Counted from the first letter of the stretch, positions 7,286 through 16,928 are shown. The stretch is 64,000 bases of DNA from Candidatus Daviesbacteria bacterium (GCA_016187025.1 JACPKM010000001.1:448072-512071); one strand, 5' to 3'. Program-made: numbers and translations. Notes: generated from the letters alone by a model not told the origin.

Positions 7286-9475
7286 ATGGCAGTTAATCAT
7301 TTGTCTGTTTTTTTCCCTGCTTATAATGAGGAAAAAAATATCTTATCCACAGTTACAAAAGCAGTTGAGGTTTTAAAGAAGCTAAATTTAAAAGATTTTG
7401 AGGTTATAGTGGTGGACGATGGGTCCAAAGATAACACTGCCCAGGTGGTTTATGAATTATCTAAAAAAGATAAAAGAATAAGGCTTATTGCCCATCAGAC
7501 AAACAAAGGTTATGGCCATGCTTTAAAAACAGGTTTTTCTCAAGCAAGGTTTGAATGGGTAGCCTTTTCAGATTCTGATGGTCAGTTTGATTTTTCTGAT
7601 ATCACCAAGCTTTTAGAAGAATCTGATTCAGCAGATTTTGTTTTAGGTTACAGGATAAAAAGGGCAGACCCTTTTTTAAGAAAATTATTTACCTTTGGCT
7701 GGAAAACGATAGCAGGAGTACTTTTTGGTCTAAAAGTCATAGACTATTCGTGTGGTTTTAAATTAATCAAAAAACAAGCTTTTGAGTCTTGTTTACCTCT
7801 TGAGTCTGAGGAAAAAGTTACACAAATAGAGCTTTTGGTCAAAGCGATGAAAAAAGGCTACCATTTTGCAGAAGTTGGAGTAAACCATTATTCACGAAAA
7901 TTTGGTAATCCAACAGGCGCTAATATTAAGGTAGTTTTAAAAAGCTTACTTGATATCCTAAAGCTTTGGTGGAATTTGGAAGACAAGAAACCGCTCTTTC
8001 TTACTCTTTTGGCAATCTTGCTGCTTGCTGCTTTTTTACGCTTTTACAGACTGAATGAATATATGACCTTTTTGGGGGATGAAGGAAGAGATATGTTGAT
8101 TATGAAAAAGATTCTGGTTGAGCTCGATTTGCCCTTAATCGGTCCGTCTACTTCGGTTGGGAATATTTATCTGGGGCCACTTTATTACTACATGATGGCA
8201 ATCCCCTCTTTTTTATTCTGGATGAATCCTACTGCTTCAGCAGGAATGAATGCACTGATCGGGGTTTTGACGGTTTACCTTATTTATTATTTGGCAAAAA
8301 TTTGGTTTGGAAGAATAAGTGCACTTACTGTAGCCTTTTTATATGCAATTAGTCCGATTGCAATAATTTACTCCCGCTCCTCATGGAATCCAAACCCAGC
8401 TCCACTTTTTACCTTGCTTGGTATTCTTGGTTTTTTTAATGCACATACAACAAGAAATTTTAAATGGTTAATACTCACCGGGGTTTCATTTGCAGCAGCA
8501 GCTCAAATGCATTATCTTGCTTTGATCTTAATTCCTATTGCAGGAGTCATTTGGGCAACAGAGGCACTAAACAGAAAATCTTCAAAAAAAAGCTTTTGGT
8601 TAGGAACAATTCTTGGAATAATTTCCTATTTGGCTTTAATGACTCCCCTGGTTGTATTTGATCTGAAACATAACTTTTTAAATTTCAGAGCAATGAAAGA
8701 GCTTTTTGTAGTAAGTGATGCCATAAAGGCGGAGTCAGCTGTAAACTTTGGTAAGTTTTTTGATTTAGTAACCCAAAAGCTTGTTAATCGCTACATAGTT
8801 GCAGGAAACGAGACATTAACTTTTGTCCTGCTTTTTATGATTTTAGTTCCTATTATTTGGATGTTTGTTAAAGCTTTGAAACAAAAATCCCTAGATTGGC
8901 CAAACTTTATTCTAGGGGTGTGGTTGATAGTGGGGCTAATTGGTTTAACCTTTTATCAAAAATCAATTTATGATCATTATTTAGGTTTTATAAGCCCGGC
9001 AGCATACCTTCTGGTTGCATCATTTATCAGTATGTATTTAGTCAAATTTAAAAATGCGAACAAACTAGTCAAGTCCGTTCCTTTAATTGTTCTAATCATA
9101 ATGCTGGCTTTGGTAAATTTTCAAAAAAGTCCTTTAAAAGATGTTCCCAATAACCAGCTTAAAAGAACTCAAGAAATTGCAAAATATATTATAAAGCAGT
9201 CTGAAAACAGACCTTTCAATTTTGCCCTTTTAGCAGAAAGAAATTATGATTCAGCGTATCAGTTTTATTTGTGGATTTATGGACACAGACCCAAACAAGT
9301 CCCCTTTGATATTACAGATCAGTTGTTTGTTGTGTGTGAGGATTCGGTTTGTGATCCGGTATATAGCCCGAAATACGAGATAGCAGGTTATGGTTGGTCA
9401 AAAGTGGACGAGGTAAAAGAGGTTAGCGGAGTAAAGGTTTATAAGCTTAGCCCTAATCCTAGCGGAAAACCTTAA
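7286..9475 (+). CDS. GT2 synthase fused to a GT39-like membrane transferase
   Basis: A two-part protein of 729 residues. Residues 1 to about 230 are a GT2 domain (FFPAYNEEKN, VVDDGSKDNT, metal site SDSDGQ) of the polyprenyl-phosphate sugar synthase type. Residues about 235-729 hold roughly ten membrane segments, and the first outside loop has F-L-G-D-E-G-R-D, the acidic pair expected of ArnT/PMT-type GT-C enzymes. A single chain could therefore both make the lipid-linked donor and use it outside the membrane. The ATG at 7286 is preferred over the TTG at 7277, which lies too close to the -10 box. The soluble C-terminal tail has two Cys (V-C-E-D-S-V-C-D). Confidence 0.83.
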   Translation: MAVNHLSVFFPAYNEEKNILSTVTKAVEVLKKLNLKDFEVIVVDDGSKDNTAQVVYELSKKDKRIRLIAHQTNKGYGHALKTGFSQARFEWVAFSDSDGQFDFSDITKLLEESDSADFVLGYRIKRADPFLRKLFTFGWKTIAGVLFGLKVIDYSCGFKLIKKQAFESCLPLESEEKVTQIELLVKAMKKGYHFAEVGVNHYSRKFGNPTGANIKVVLKSLLDILKLWWNLEDKKPLFLTLLAILLLAAFLRFYRLNEYMTFLGDEGRDMLIMKKILVELDLPLIGPSTSVGNIYLGPLYYYMMAIPSFLFWMNPTASAGMNALIGVLTVYLIYYLAKIWFGRISALTVAFLYAISPIAIIYSRSSWNPNPAPLFTLLGILGFFNAHTTRNFKWLILTGVSFAAAAQMHYLALILIPIAGVIWATEALNRKSSKKSFWLGTILGIISYLALMTPLVVFDLKHNFLNFRAMKELFVVSDAIKAESAVNFGKFFDLVTQKLVNRYIVAGNETLTFVLLFMILVPIIWMFVKALKQKSLDWPNFILGVWLIVGLIGLTFYQKSIYDHYLGFISPAAYLLVASFISMYLVKFKNANKLVKSVPLIVLIIMLALVNFQKSPLKDVPNNQLKRTQEIAKYIIKQSENRPFNFALLAERNYDSAYQFYLWIYGHRPKQVPFDITDQLFVVCEDSVCDPVYSPKYEIAGYGWSKVDEVKEVSGVKVYKLSPNPSGKP

Positions 9476-9505
9476 TTTACTCCATATACAAGGTGAATAA
9501 AGCTG

Positions 9506-9534
9506 ATGACATCAAAGCTTTTAACTTGTACAAT
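9506..9534 (+). promoter_or_regulatory. leaderless-type promoter for the GT2 gene at 9543
   Basis: ATGACA (9506-9511), 17 bases, TACAAT (9529-9534), then 8 bases to the ATG at 9543. An imperfect inverted repeat (AAAGCTGATG ... CATCAAAGCTTT, 9499-9521) overlaps the -35. It could be an operator or a weak terminator for the gene before. Confidence 0.65.
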
Positions 9535-9542
9535 AATTTAGT

Positions 9543-10286
9543 ATGGCAAATCCCAAACTTTCAATAATTTTTCCCTCTTATAATGAAGAAAAAAATATCC
9601 GCAATGGAATTTTAGAAACTGTAGAAAATTACTTAAAAATGGTAGATTATCCATTCGAGGCGCTTTTTGTAGATGATGGTTCCAAGGATCAAACCGCTAC
9701 CCTATTAAAAGAATTTGTAAAAAATAATAAAAATTACCGCTTGATTGAAAATAGCCATGGAGGGAAAGCTATAACTGTAATTACCGGTATGTTAGAAGCC
9801 AAGGGGGAAGTGGCACTCTTTTCTGATATGGATCAGGCTACTCCTTTAAAAGAGATAGAAAAGTTTTTTCCAAGATTTGACGAAGGGTATGATATTGTGA
9901 TTGGATCGAGGCATGGTAGAAAAGGCGCGCCTTTTATAAGAAAACTATCTGCCTGGGGTTTTTCAGTTTTGAGATTAATTATTTTGGGATTACCGTTTAA
10001 AGATACCCAATGTGGATTTAAAGCATTCAACAAATCATCCATTGAAAAACTTTTCCCAAAAATAAAACATGAATGGGGAGTATTGCATACAAAAGGTGGG
10101 GCAGTGAATGCTGGTTTTGATGTGGAGCTACTATATCTTGCTAAAAAATATGGATTTAAGATTGCGGAGGTAGAGGTGGAATGGAATTATGTTGACACAG
10201 AGCGAGTGCAGGTTATCAAAGATGCCGCAGCTGCAATTTATGATATGCTAAGAATTAGAATAAACGATTTTTCTGGTAAATATTAA
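9543..10286 (+). CDS. GT2 glycosyltransferase, polyprenyl-phosphate mannose synthase type
   Basis: A 247-residue single-domain GT2 enzyme. It has IIFPSYNEEKN, the nucleotide-binding VDDGSKDQT, and the metal-binding S-D-M-D-Q, followed by VIGSRHGRKG and TQCGFKAF, the pattern of DPM1-like enzymes that load a sugar from GDP-mannose or UDP-glucose onto polyprenyl phosphate. There is no membrane segment at the C-terminus, so it would act at the cytoplasmic face. It has its own promoter and is followed by a 122-base gap with a relic on the other strand. Confidence 0.85.
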   Translation: MANPKLSIIFPSYNEEKNIRNGILETVENYLKMVDYPFEALFVDDGSKDQTATLLKEFVKNNKNYRLIENSHGGKAITVITGMLEAKGEVALFSDMDQATPLKEIEKFFPRFDEGYDIVIGSRHGRKGAPFIRKLSAWGFSVLRLIILGLPFKDTQCGFKAFNKSSIEKLFPKIKHEWGVLHTKGGAVNAGFDVELLYLAKKYGFKIAEVEVEWNYVDTERVQVIKDAAAAIYDMLRIRINDFSGKY

Positions 10287-10381
10287 CTTTTCTCAACTCC
10301 TGCACTTATTCCCATAACTACCCCCGTTGTAGAAACCAACCCATCTTGCAGACCAGCTGAACGTAAGCATAGCTTTCCTTT
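10283..10381 (-). pseudogene. relic resembling a VIT1/CCC1-family transporter N-terminus
   Basis: On the reverse strand, a short frame between two stops reads about 27 residues including L-R-S-A-G-L-Q-D-G-L-V-S-T-T-G and then V-V-M-G-I-S-A-G-V. This matches the conserved first segment of VIT1/CCC1 iron/manganese transporters as I know it (R-x-A-x-x-G-x-x-D-G-x-V-S-T). There is no start codon and no continuation, so it can only be a fragment. The stretch is visibly richer in G/C than its surroundings. The call is from memory of the family pattern over a very short length, hence the moderate confidence. The frame ends inside the 3' end of the GT2 gene. Confidence 0.45.
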
Positions 10382-10396
10382 TTATAAACAAAAACG

Positions 10397-10402
10397 TAAA
10401 AT
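10397..10402 (+). promoter_or_regulatory. -10 box 6 bases before the GTG at 10409
   Basis: TAAAAT at 10397-10402 is followed by 6 bases and the GTG start. The -35 position 17 bases upstream reads TTTCCT, a poor match. The spacing matches the better-formed leaderless promoters in this window. Confidence 0.4.
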
Positions 10403-10408
10403 ATTAGA

Positions 10409-11905
10409 GTGAAGTTGGTTTTCAAATACAAGACTGAAATCTTTGTTTTAGCAATACTTATTATCCTATATTTTGCCTTACGTTTGCCTAATTTAACTCT
10501 ACAACCTATATTTGCGGATGAGGCAATCTATATCCGCTGGGCCCAGGTAATGAAATCAGAGCCTACTTTAAGGTTTGTCTCTCTTTCTGATGGGAAAACC
10601 CCATTTTTTATGTGGATGATGGTGCCGATGTTTAAAATCTTTGATGACCCACTTTTTGCCGGAAGATTCCTATCAGTTATTGCTGGACTCGGTACTCTCT
10701 TGGGAGTCTTTTTCCTGACCAGGAAAGTGTTTGGTAAACAAGCCGGTTACTGGTCGTCTCTAATATATGTTGTTACTCCATATACAGTGTTTTTTGACAG
10801 GATGGCTTTGGTTGATTCTATGCTTGCAGCATTTACTATTTGGTCTGTGTATTTTGCAATATGGCTTCTTCAATCGCAGCGACTAGACTTGGCGATGATT
10901 CTGGGGTATTTTCTTGGAGGAGGGCTGCTTGTCAAAACTCCGGGAATGTTTAATCTTCTTGTTCTTCCTGTTAGCATCCTCGGGTTTAAATTTCAAAAGT
11001 CTTCAGGTAGTTTAGTAAAACTTTTGGTCTTTTGGAGTATTTCCTTAATTATTGGATTGGCAATTTATAATATTCTAAGGCTTGGCCCGGGGTTTGAACA
11101 GCTTTCTGCTAGAAACCAAGATTATGTTTTTTCTCCTAGTGAGCTTGTCGGAAGGCCGCTTGATCCATTCATACCACACTTAAGAGATCTCGCTGATTGG
11201 TACCCAAAACTATTAACCTGGTCTGGACTTACTTTCATATTTATTGGACTTTTTAAGTCACTAGTATCCAAGAATCGTTTAGGTTGGGTAGTGGTGGCTT
11301 GGGCCTTGGTACCGTTAATGATTCAACTGGCGTTTCTGAAAACTTTTACTGCAAGATATTTACTTTCATCAATTCCGCTGCTGATAACTATAGGGGGTTT
11401 TGGTTTTGTTTATTTGAGTCAAAAGCTCAAACTATCATCGCTTTTTTCAATAGCTTTAGGTTTAATATTAATTCTGACTCAGAGTCTATACTTTGATTTA
11501 ACCTTAATCAGTGATCCAGCTAAGGCTCCACTTCCAAGAGCAGAAAGAAGAGGCTATTTAGAAGACTGGACTGCAGGATATGGCCTCAAAGATATAGCAC
11601 AATTTTTAGATGAAAAAAGTAAAGAAGATAAAGTGGTTGTTGGTACAGAAGGATTTTTTGGAACTTTGCCTGATGGACTATATATTTACTTGGACAAATC
11701 AGAGGTTGTCGTAATAGGGGGTAAATCTGCAATTTCAGAACAAATCAGGCAAACTGCAAAAGATAACTTGACTTATTTTGTTGGTAATAAAAAAAGAATT
11801 GAAGGTAACTTAAAAGATGTCGAGCTGGTGAGAGAATATCTAAAAGCAAAACCTTTGGATAATTCCCCACAGGATGCAATACAGCTTTATAAGGTAAATC
11901 CATAG
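10409..11905 (+). CDS. ArnT/PMT-like GT-C glycosyltransferase
   Basis: A 498-residue multi-spanning protein with about eleven hydrophobic segments. After the first helix an outside loop carries F-A-D-E-A-I-Y-I-R-W, the acidic D-E pair and aromatic context typical of GT39/GT83 enzymes (ArnT and protein mannosyltransferases), which use polyprenyl-phosphate sugars outside the membrane. The D-R-M-A-L-V-D-S-M segment near residue 130 is also typical of this superfamily. A soluble region follows at the C-terminus (about 375-498). The acceptor is unknown. The start is GTG, supported by the -10 spacing and by the first helix position. Confidence 0.8.
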   Translation: MKLVFKYKTEIFVLAILIILYFALRLPNLTLQPIFADEAIYIRWAQVMKSEPTLRFVSLSDGKTPFFMWMMVPMFKIFDDPLFAGRFLSVIAGLGTLLGVFFLTRKVFGKQAGYWSSLIYVVTPYTVFFDRMALVDSMLAAFTIWSVYFAIWLLQSQRLDLAMILGYFLGGGLLVKTPGMFNLLVLPVSILGFKFQKSSGSLVKLLVFWSISLIIGLAIYNILRLGPGFEQLSARNQDYVFSPSELVGRPLDPFIPHLRDLADWYPKLLTWSGLTFIFIGLFKSLVSKNRLGWVVVAWALVPLMIQLAFLKTFTARYLLSSIPLLITIGGFGFVYLSQKLKLSSLFSIALGLILILTQSLYFDLTLISDPAKAPLPRAERRGYLEDWTAGYGLKDIAQFLDEKSKEDKVVVGTEGFFGTLPDGLYIYLDKSEVVVIGGKSAISEQIRQTAKDNLTYFVGNKKRIEGNLKDVELVREYLKAKPLDNSPQDAIQLYKVNP

Positions 11906-11919
11906 ATTCAATAAATAAA

Positions 11920-13629
11920 ATGCATGTTTTAAATCTTTTTAAAAAGACCATTATTAGATTTCCGTGGATTTTAGTAATTCTGTTTACGATCCCAAGTTTT
12001 ATTGCCCTTTTAAGGCCTGGCTTTTTTCCAATGCAAGATGATTTGCAGGTGTTTAGATTGCACCAAATGGATAAATGCATCAAGGATTTACAGATTCCCT
12101 GCCGGTGGATTCCTGACATGGGGTATCAGTACGGCTATCCTCAATTTAACTTCTATAATCCAAGTGTGTTTTATCTAGGGGAGGTATTTCATTTGGCAGG
12201 TTTTCAATTTATTGACTCAGTAAAAATACTTTTTATACTAGGCCTTGTTTTATCAGCTATTTCAATGTTTCTTTTGCTGAGATCTTTTGTAGATAATTTC
12301 CCTGCGCTGGTTGGATCGCTACTTTATACATATGCTCCATTTAAGGCAGCCCAAGCCTATGTCCGCGGATCATTAAATGAGCTTTGGAGTTTTGTTTTCT
12401 TTCCCTTAATATTTCTTTTTGCCTACCAATTAATAAAAACCAACAAAAGCAAATACATAATATATCTAGCCTCTTCAGTTGGGTTAATGCTTCTTACCCA
12501 TAATTTAATGTCTGTTGTAATTGCCCCCTTGGCAGCAGTTTGGATTCTTAACTGGTTAGTTTTGGAAAAAGGCTGGAGAGTTTTACCTAAGCTTTTTGTA
12601 AGCTTGCTTTTGGGGCTAGGCTTGTCAGCCTTTTTTGTTTTACCAGTTATATTTGAAGGTAAATATGTTCACTTGGAAACACTGATTGGGGGATACTTTG
12701 ATTATAGACAACACTTTGTAAATATTTACCAGCTATTTTTATCTAACTATTTTGGATACGGTTCATCAGTTTTTGGAAACAATGATGAGGTGTCTTTATC
12801 AGTTGGAATTGTGCAATGGATTAGCGCAGCTATTACTTTGACTCTTGCATTGATCAATTTTAAAAAGAAAAAAAAGCTTTCAATTACTGTAATTATAGTA
12901 TTTCTCCTATCAGTTTTTACAATATTTTTGATGCATCAGCGCTCAAGTTTTATTTGGGAAAGATTAGAGTTTTTCAAATATTTCCAGTTCCCTTGGAGGT
13001 TTCTGGCGGGTAGTACGTTTTTATTATCGATTCTTGGAGCAATGGGTATAAGCTTTATAACAAATAAAAGATTGTCAGTTATTTACGGAGGACTAATTAC
13101 AGTTTCTTTGGGCATTCTTTATTTAAGCTTTTTTAAACCGGTAAGTTGGAATAATGTGTCTGATCAAGATAAATTTAGCGGACAATCTTGGGAAAAGCAG
13201 TTAACAATAAGCATTTTTGACTACTTACCAATTTATGCCAAGCTACCTCCTAATAAGAAAGCGCCAGAGCGACCAGAAGTATTAGAAGGTGATGTTAAGG
13301 TTATAAGCTATTTTAAAGGCAGTAATTACCAAGAAGGTGAAGTAGAAGTGGTAGGTAATGAAGCAGTTATCAGAGTTCCTTTGTTTGATTTTCCTGGGAT
13401 GAAAGTTACATCAAACAATAAACAAATACCCCACTGGCATAATGATTGCAGGTTTGAAGAATACTGTTTGGGTTTGATAACTTTTAAATTACCTGAAGGA
13501 AATCATAAAATAAAAGCTGAGCTAGGAGATACATTAATCAGAACAATAGGGAACACCATTTCCCTATTTTCATTTTTGACTATAATTTCTTTCCTAACCA
13601 AAAGAGTATATGAGAAAACAACTAATTAA
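11920..13629 (+). CDS. PTPS-related / YfhO-like membrane protein, copy 1
   Basis: First of four consecutive paralogues. Of its 569 residues, about the first 410 are membrane-spanning and the rest form a beta-rich soluble tail plus a last helix. The first outside loop has M-Q-D-D-L-Q-V-F-R-L, then I-P-C-R-W-I-P-D-M-G and a Y-G-Y-P-Q-F-N-F-Y stretch. The later F-Q-F-P-W-R-F-L segment is the hallmark I associate with the 'PTPS-related' membrane family (Pfam PTPS_related). The fold is GT-C-like. A sugar-transfer function is inferred from family and context and is not shown. It follows the ArnT-like gene by 14 bases and overlaps copy 2 by 20 bases. Confidence 0.75.
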   Translation: MHVLNLFKKTIIRFPWILVILFTIPSFIALLRPGFFPMQDDLQVFRLHQMDKCIKDLQIPCRWIPDMGYQYGYPQFNFYNPSVFYLGEVFHLAGFQFIDSVKILFILGLVLSAISMFLLLRSFVDNFPALVGSLLYTYAPFKAAQAYVRGSLNELWSFVFFPLIFLFAYQLIKTNKSKYIIYLASSVGLMLLTHNLMSVVIAPLAAVWILNWLVLEKGWRVLPKLFVSLLLGLGLSAFFVLPVIFEGKYVHLETLIGGYFDYRQHFVNIYQLFLSNYFGYGSSVFGNNDEVSLSVGIVQWISAAITLTLALINFKKKKKLSITVIIVFLLSVFTIFLMHQRSSFIWERLEFFKYFQFPWRFLAGSTFLLSILGAMGISFITNKRLSVIYGGLITVSLGILYLSFFKPVSWNNVSDQDKFSGQSWEKQLTISIFDYLPIYAKLPPNKKAPERPEVLEGDVKVISYFKGSNYQEGEVEVVGNEAVIRVPLFDFPGMKVTSNNKQIPHWHNDCRFEEYCLGLITFKLPEGNHKIKAELGDTLIRTIGNTISLFSFLTIISFLTKRVYEKTTN

Positions 13630-15280
13630 TAATTGGCAGGTTTTGACAATAATTGCTCTTTCAATGCTTATTGTTTGGCCGCTATTTTTACCTGGGTATT
13701 TTACTCATCATGATGATTTACAAGTCATGAGGATATTTGAAATGAGAAAGTGTTTAGAGGACTTACAAATTCCTTGTAGATGGGTACCTGATATGGGTTA
13801 TGGTAATGGTTTTCCGCTTTTTAATTATTACAGTGTCCTTCCTTATTATTTAGGGGCATTTTTTAGCTTTATTTTTGGTTACTTAATTTCAGCAAAAATA
13901 CTATTTTTAGTTCCTTTGCTACTGGGTGGAGTATCAATGTATCTGTTTGCCAAGGAGATTTTTAACAAAGAGGTAGGGTTGGCAGTTGGGATAATTTATT
14001 CTTTTGCTCCGTACAGGGCAGTAGATAGCTATGTCAGAGGGGCTGTGGCAGAAAGCTTTGCACTGGCTATAATCCCTTTAGTATTTTATTTTTTCTCAAG
14101 ACTTATTAAAGAAAAAGGGTATTTAAACTTTTTAGGAGCGACACTTTCTCTTACTGCTTTTCTTATGTCTCATAATATAATGACACTTTTTTTCCTGCCT
14201 ATTTTACTTGTATGGATTCTAATATTAATTTTCCACAATAATGAACAGAGTTTTTATTCGAAGAAAAACTTTAAGTTTGTATTTCTTAGTTTAATACTAA
14301 GTATTGGTCTTTCTTCATTTTTTCTTCTTCCAGCCTTTCTAGAAAAAGATTTAGTTGAAATTGATACTTTAACCCGGTTTGATCTAAACTTTAGGGTCCA
14401 TTTCATTTCTATTGGACAGTTATTTGAAAGGTCGTGGGGGTATGGTGCATCAGTTTTAGGGCCAAATGATTCTATTTCATTTCAAATTGGCCTGCCTCTC
14501 TGGATATTGTCTGCTGTTTCAATTATCTGGTTTGTCCTTAACTTGACTAAAAGAAAAAATTTACTTGTCTATACCCTATTTTACTTAAGTTTTATTGGAT
14601 CAGTTTTTATGATGCATAACAAATCAGCTTTTATTTGGGAAAAGATTTCTCTTCTGCATTTTGCACAGTTTCCGTGGAGGTTTTTATCAATTACTATTTT
14701 TTCAGGAGCCATTCTTTCAGGGTTTGCTTTAACTATTTTTAAAGGAAGAGTCCAAAAAGTTATACTTTTTACAATTATTGTTTTGACAGTCTTTCTAAAT
14801 TGGGGCTATTTTAAACCAAATAGTTTTTATCCTACCTCTGATCAAAAGAAGTTATCTGGTAAGGAATGGGAGAATCAACAAAAGGCTGCGATTTTTGATT
14901 ATTTACCAAAGGGAGCAATAGATCCGCAAGAGGCAGCACCTGATAAACCGATTGTTTTATCAGGAGAAGTGAAGATAGAAAATTTTCAAAAAAAGAGCAA
15001 TAGATGGGAATTTATGGCTGAGGTAAACAAGGAGTCTAAGCTTGAAATGCCTGTTTTTGATTTTCCGGATTGGGAAGTTTTTATAGACAGTAAAAAAATA
15101 AACCATGAAAAAAGCCCGCTTTTAAAAAGAGTAGCCTTCAGCGTTCCAGAAGGGGAGCATAAGATAAAAGGATACCTAAAAGATACACCGGTAAGAAGTT
15201 TTGCCAATGCAACAACCCTTTTGTCGCTGATTGTTTTACTATTTTTAGTTTATGGAAAAGGTCGAAAAGTTTTTAATTAA
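13610..15280 (+). CDS. PTPS-related / YfhO-like membrane protein, copy 2
   Basis: A 556-residue paralogue of its neighbours. The first loop reads F-T-H-H-D-D-L-Q-V-M-R, then IPCRWVPDMGYGNGFPLF, with F-A-Q-F-P-W-R-F-L near residue 357 and a beta-rich tail (E-M-P-V-F-D-F-P-D-W-E) before the final helix. The paired acidic residues in the first loop are the likely active-site equivalents in a GT-C fold. Its start overlaps the previous gene by 20 bases and its end overlaps the next by 29, so the four copies are probably translated together. The closest sister by eye is copy 4, which shares the HHDD loop. Confidence 0.75.
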   Translation: MRKQLINNWQVLTIIALSMLIVWPLFLPGYFTHHDDLQVMRIFEMRKCLEDLQIPCRWVPDMGYGNGFPLFNYYSVLPYYLGAFFSFIFGYLISAKILFLVPLLLGGVSMYLFAKEIFNKEVGLAVGIIYSFAPYRAVDSYVRGAVAESFALAIIPLVFYFFSRLIKEKGYLNFLGATLSLTAFLMSHNIMTLFFLPILLVWILILIFHNNEQSFYSKKNFKFVFLSLILSIGLSSFFLLPAFLEKDLVEIDTLTRFDLNFRVHFISIGQLFERSWGYGASVLGPNDSISFQIGLPLWILSAVSIIWFVLNLTKRKNLLVYTLFYLSFIGSVFMMHNKSAFIWEKISLLHFAQFPWRFLSITIFSGAILSGFALTIFKGRVQKVILFTIIVLTVFLNWGYFKPNSFYPTSDQKKLSGKEWENQQKAAIFDYLPKGAIDPQEAAPDKPIVLSGEVKIENFQKKSNRWEFMAEVNKESKLEMPVFDFPDWEVFIDSKKINHEKSPLLKRVAFSVPEGEHKIKGYLKDTPVRSFANATTLLSLIVLLFLVYGKGRKVFN

Positions 15281-16928
15281 ATATAGATTTTTTGTTATTT
15301 CGGTACTTCTTGCTCCGGCTGTATGGGCTTTGTTCGTTCCTGGCTACTACGGTGCCTCAGATGATATTCATATAGCATGGCTTTATGAAATGGACCAAGT
15401 AATAAAGCTAGGACAATTTCCTCCAAGGTATGTTCCGGATTTAAGCTTTGGGTTTGGTTATCCTTTGTTTTCTTTTGTTTTTCCGCTACCGTTTTACATA
15501 GCAGAGATTGTTCATCTTATTTCTAGACTAAGCTTTGTTGATAGTGTAAAGTCTGTTTTTTTCCTCAGTGTTCCCCTTTCGTTTTTTACAATGTATTTGC
15601 TTCTTAAAAGGTTTTCCTCTCAGCTTTTATCAATTGCTGGAGCGCTTGTTTATGTCTACACACCTTACAGAGCAACTGATCTTTATGTTAGGGGAGCTAT
15701 AGGGGAATTGTTTTCTTTTGCAGTTTTGCCAATTGTTGCCCTATCAGTAATTAAGTTATCAGGTTATAAGTTTAACTTAAAATGGATTGGAATTGGCGGA
15801 TTATCACTTAGTGCACTGATTCTTACTCATAATATTACAGCGTATATGTTTTACCCAACCGTTATTTTGTTATGGTTGGTGTTATTGCTAGCAAGCAGAA
15901 GAGACCTTGCAAAAAAAGTATTGCAGTTTTTCTTGATGAATTTACTAGGTTTGGCGGGAAGTATTTACTTTTGGCTTCCGGCGATAATTGAAAGTAAATT
16001 ATTTAAGTACGATACCGTATTTAATTTCACCGATCATTTTCCGACCCTTAAACAGTTATTCACACCTTATTTTGGATACGGAGCATCAGTACCTGGGCCT
16101 TTTGATGGATTATCTTTTTTCATAGGATTTATAAATATATTATTAGTAATCACTGCGTTTTTATCAGTTTTCTTATACAGAAAAAAATATTCAAAGACCG
16201 AGTTTGCTTTTTTTGGTTGGCTGATGGTAATACTTTTAATGACTGTTTTTATGATGAATTTTAGATCCACTTTTGTTTGGGAAAATGTCCCGCTGATTCC
16301 CTATTTCCAGTTTCCCTGGAGGTTTTTAATTTTAACCACCTTTATCACCCCACTTTTTATTATCTTTCTTGAGAAAAGCGAGTATAAAAACATACTGGCG
16401 ATTCTTATTATAATTTCTGTAGTTTCACTCAATGGAGTCTATTTTAGACCTCATGATTTTTTGGGAAGAGAAGACAGTTATTTTTTAGATAGATACATTC
16501 CTTATCCCAAGGCAAGTGAGGAGTACAAAAAAACTCAAGAGGAGTATTTGCGTTTACCAAAAGATTTAATTAAAAGACCAGACCAAAATTACCCTCTAAC
16601 ATTTCCTGTTACTGAGCAAATTATTCAGATTAATCCATTTAACAGATTAGCAGGTGAGACTAAGGTTAAAGCCGATAAAGACTTTATTCTATATTTTAAC
16701 AAGTACTATTATCCGGGATGGCAGGTAAAAATCGATAAGCAAAAGACTGAGATATTTTCCAGTCCTCCTTTTGGGCAAGTTAGTGTTAAAATACCCTCTG
16801 GCGAGCATTTAGTGGAGATTTTATTTAAAGAAACCGTACTTAGGCAGTCGTTGAATCTTGTTTCTTTGCTGGCTATCATACTTTCCCTATCGCTTACATT
16901 TCAGACTAGACTCAAAGAAAATGAATAA
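15252..16928 (+). CDS. PTPS-related / YfhO-like membrane protein, copy 3 (divergent)
   Basis: A 558-residue paralogue and the most divergent of the four. The loop reads Y-G-A-S-D-D-I-H-I-A-W-L-Y-E-M-D instead of HHDD-x-Q, and I-P-C-R-W becomes F-P-P-R-Y, so the conserved Cys and the two His are lost while the acidic pair is kept. It retains Y-F-Q-F-P-W-R-F-L and the C-terminal beta domain with Y-Y-P-G-W-Q-V-K-I-D. This suggests a changed donor or acceptor and not loss of function, since the frame is intact. It overlaps copy 2 by 29 bases and copy 4 by 8 bases. Confidence 0.73.
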   Translation: MEKVEKFLIKYRFFVISVLLAPAVWALFVPGYYGASDDIHIAWLYEMDQVIKLGQFPPRYVPDLSFGFGYPLFSFVFPLPFYIAEIVHLISRLSFVDSVKSVFFLSVPLSFFTMYLLLKRFSSQLLSIAGALVYVYTPYRATDLYVRGAIGELFSFAVLPIVALSVIKLSGYKFNLKWIGIGGLSLSALILTHNITAYMFYPTVILLWLVLLLASRRDLAKKVLQFFLMNLLGLAGSIYFWLPAIIESKLFKYDTVFNFTDHFPTLKQLFTPYFGYGASVPGPFDGLSFFIGFINILLVITAFLSVFLYRKKYSKTEFAFFGWLMVILLMTVFMMNFRSTFVWENVPLIPYFQFPWRFLILTTFITPLFIIFLEKSEYKNILAILIIISVVSLNGVYFRPHDFLGREDSYFLDRYIPYPKASEEYKKTQEEYLRLPKDLIKRPDQNYPLTFPVTEQIIQINPFNRLAGETKVKADKDFILYFNKYYYPGWQVKIDKQKTEIFSSPPFGQVSVKIPSGEHLVEILFKETVLRQSLNLVSLLAIILSLSLTFQTRLKENE

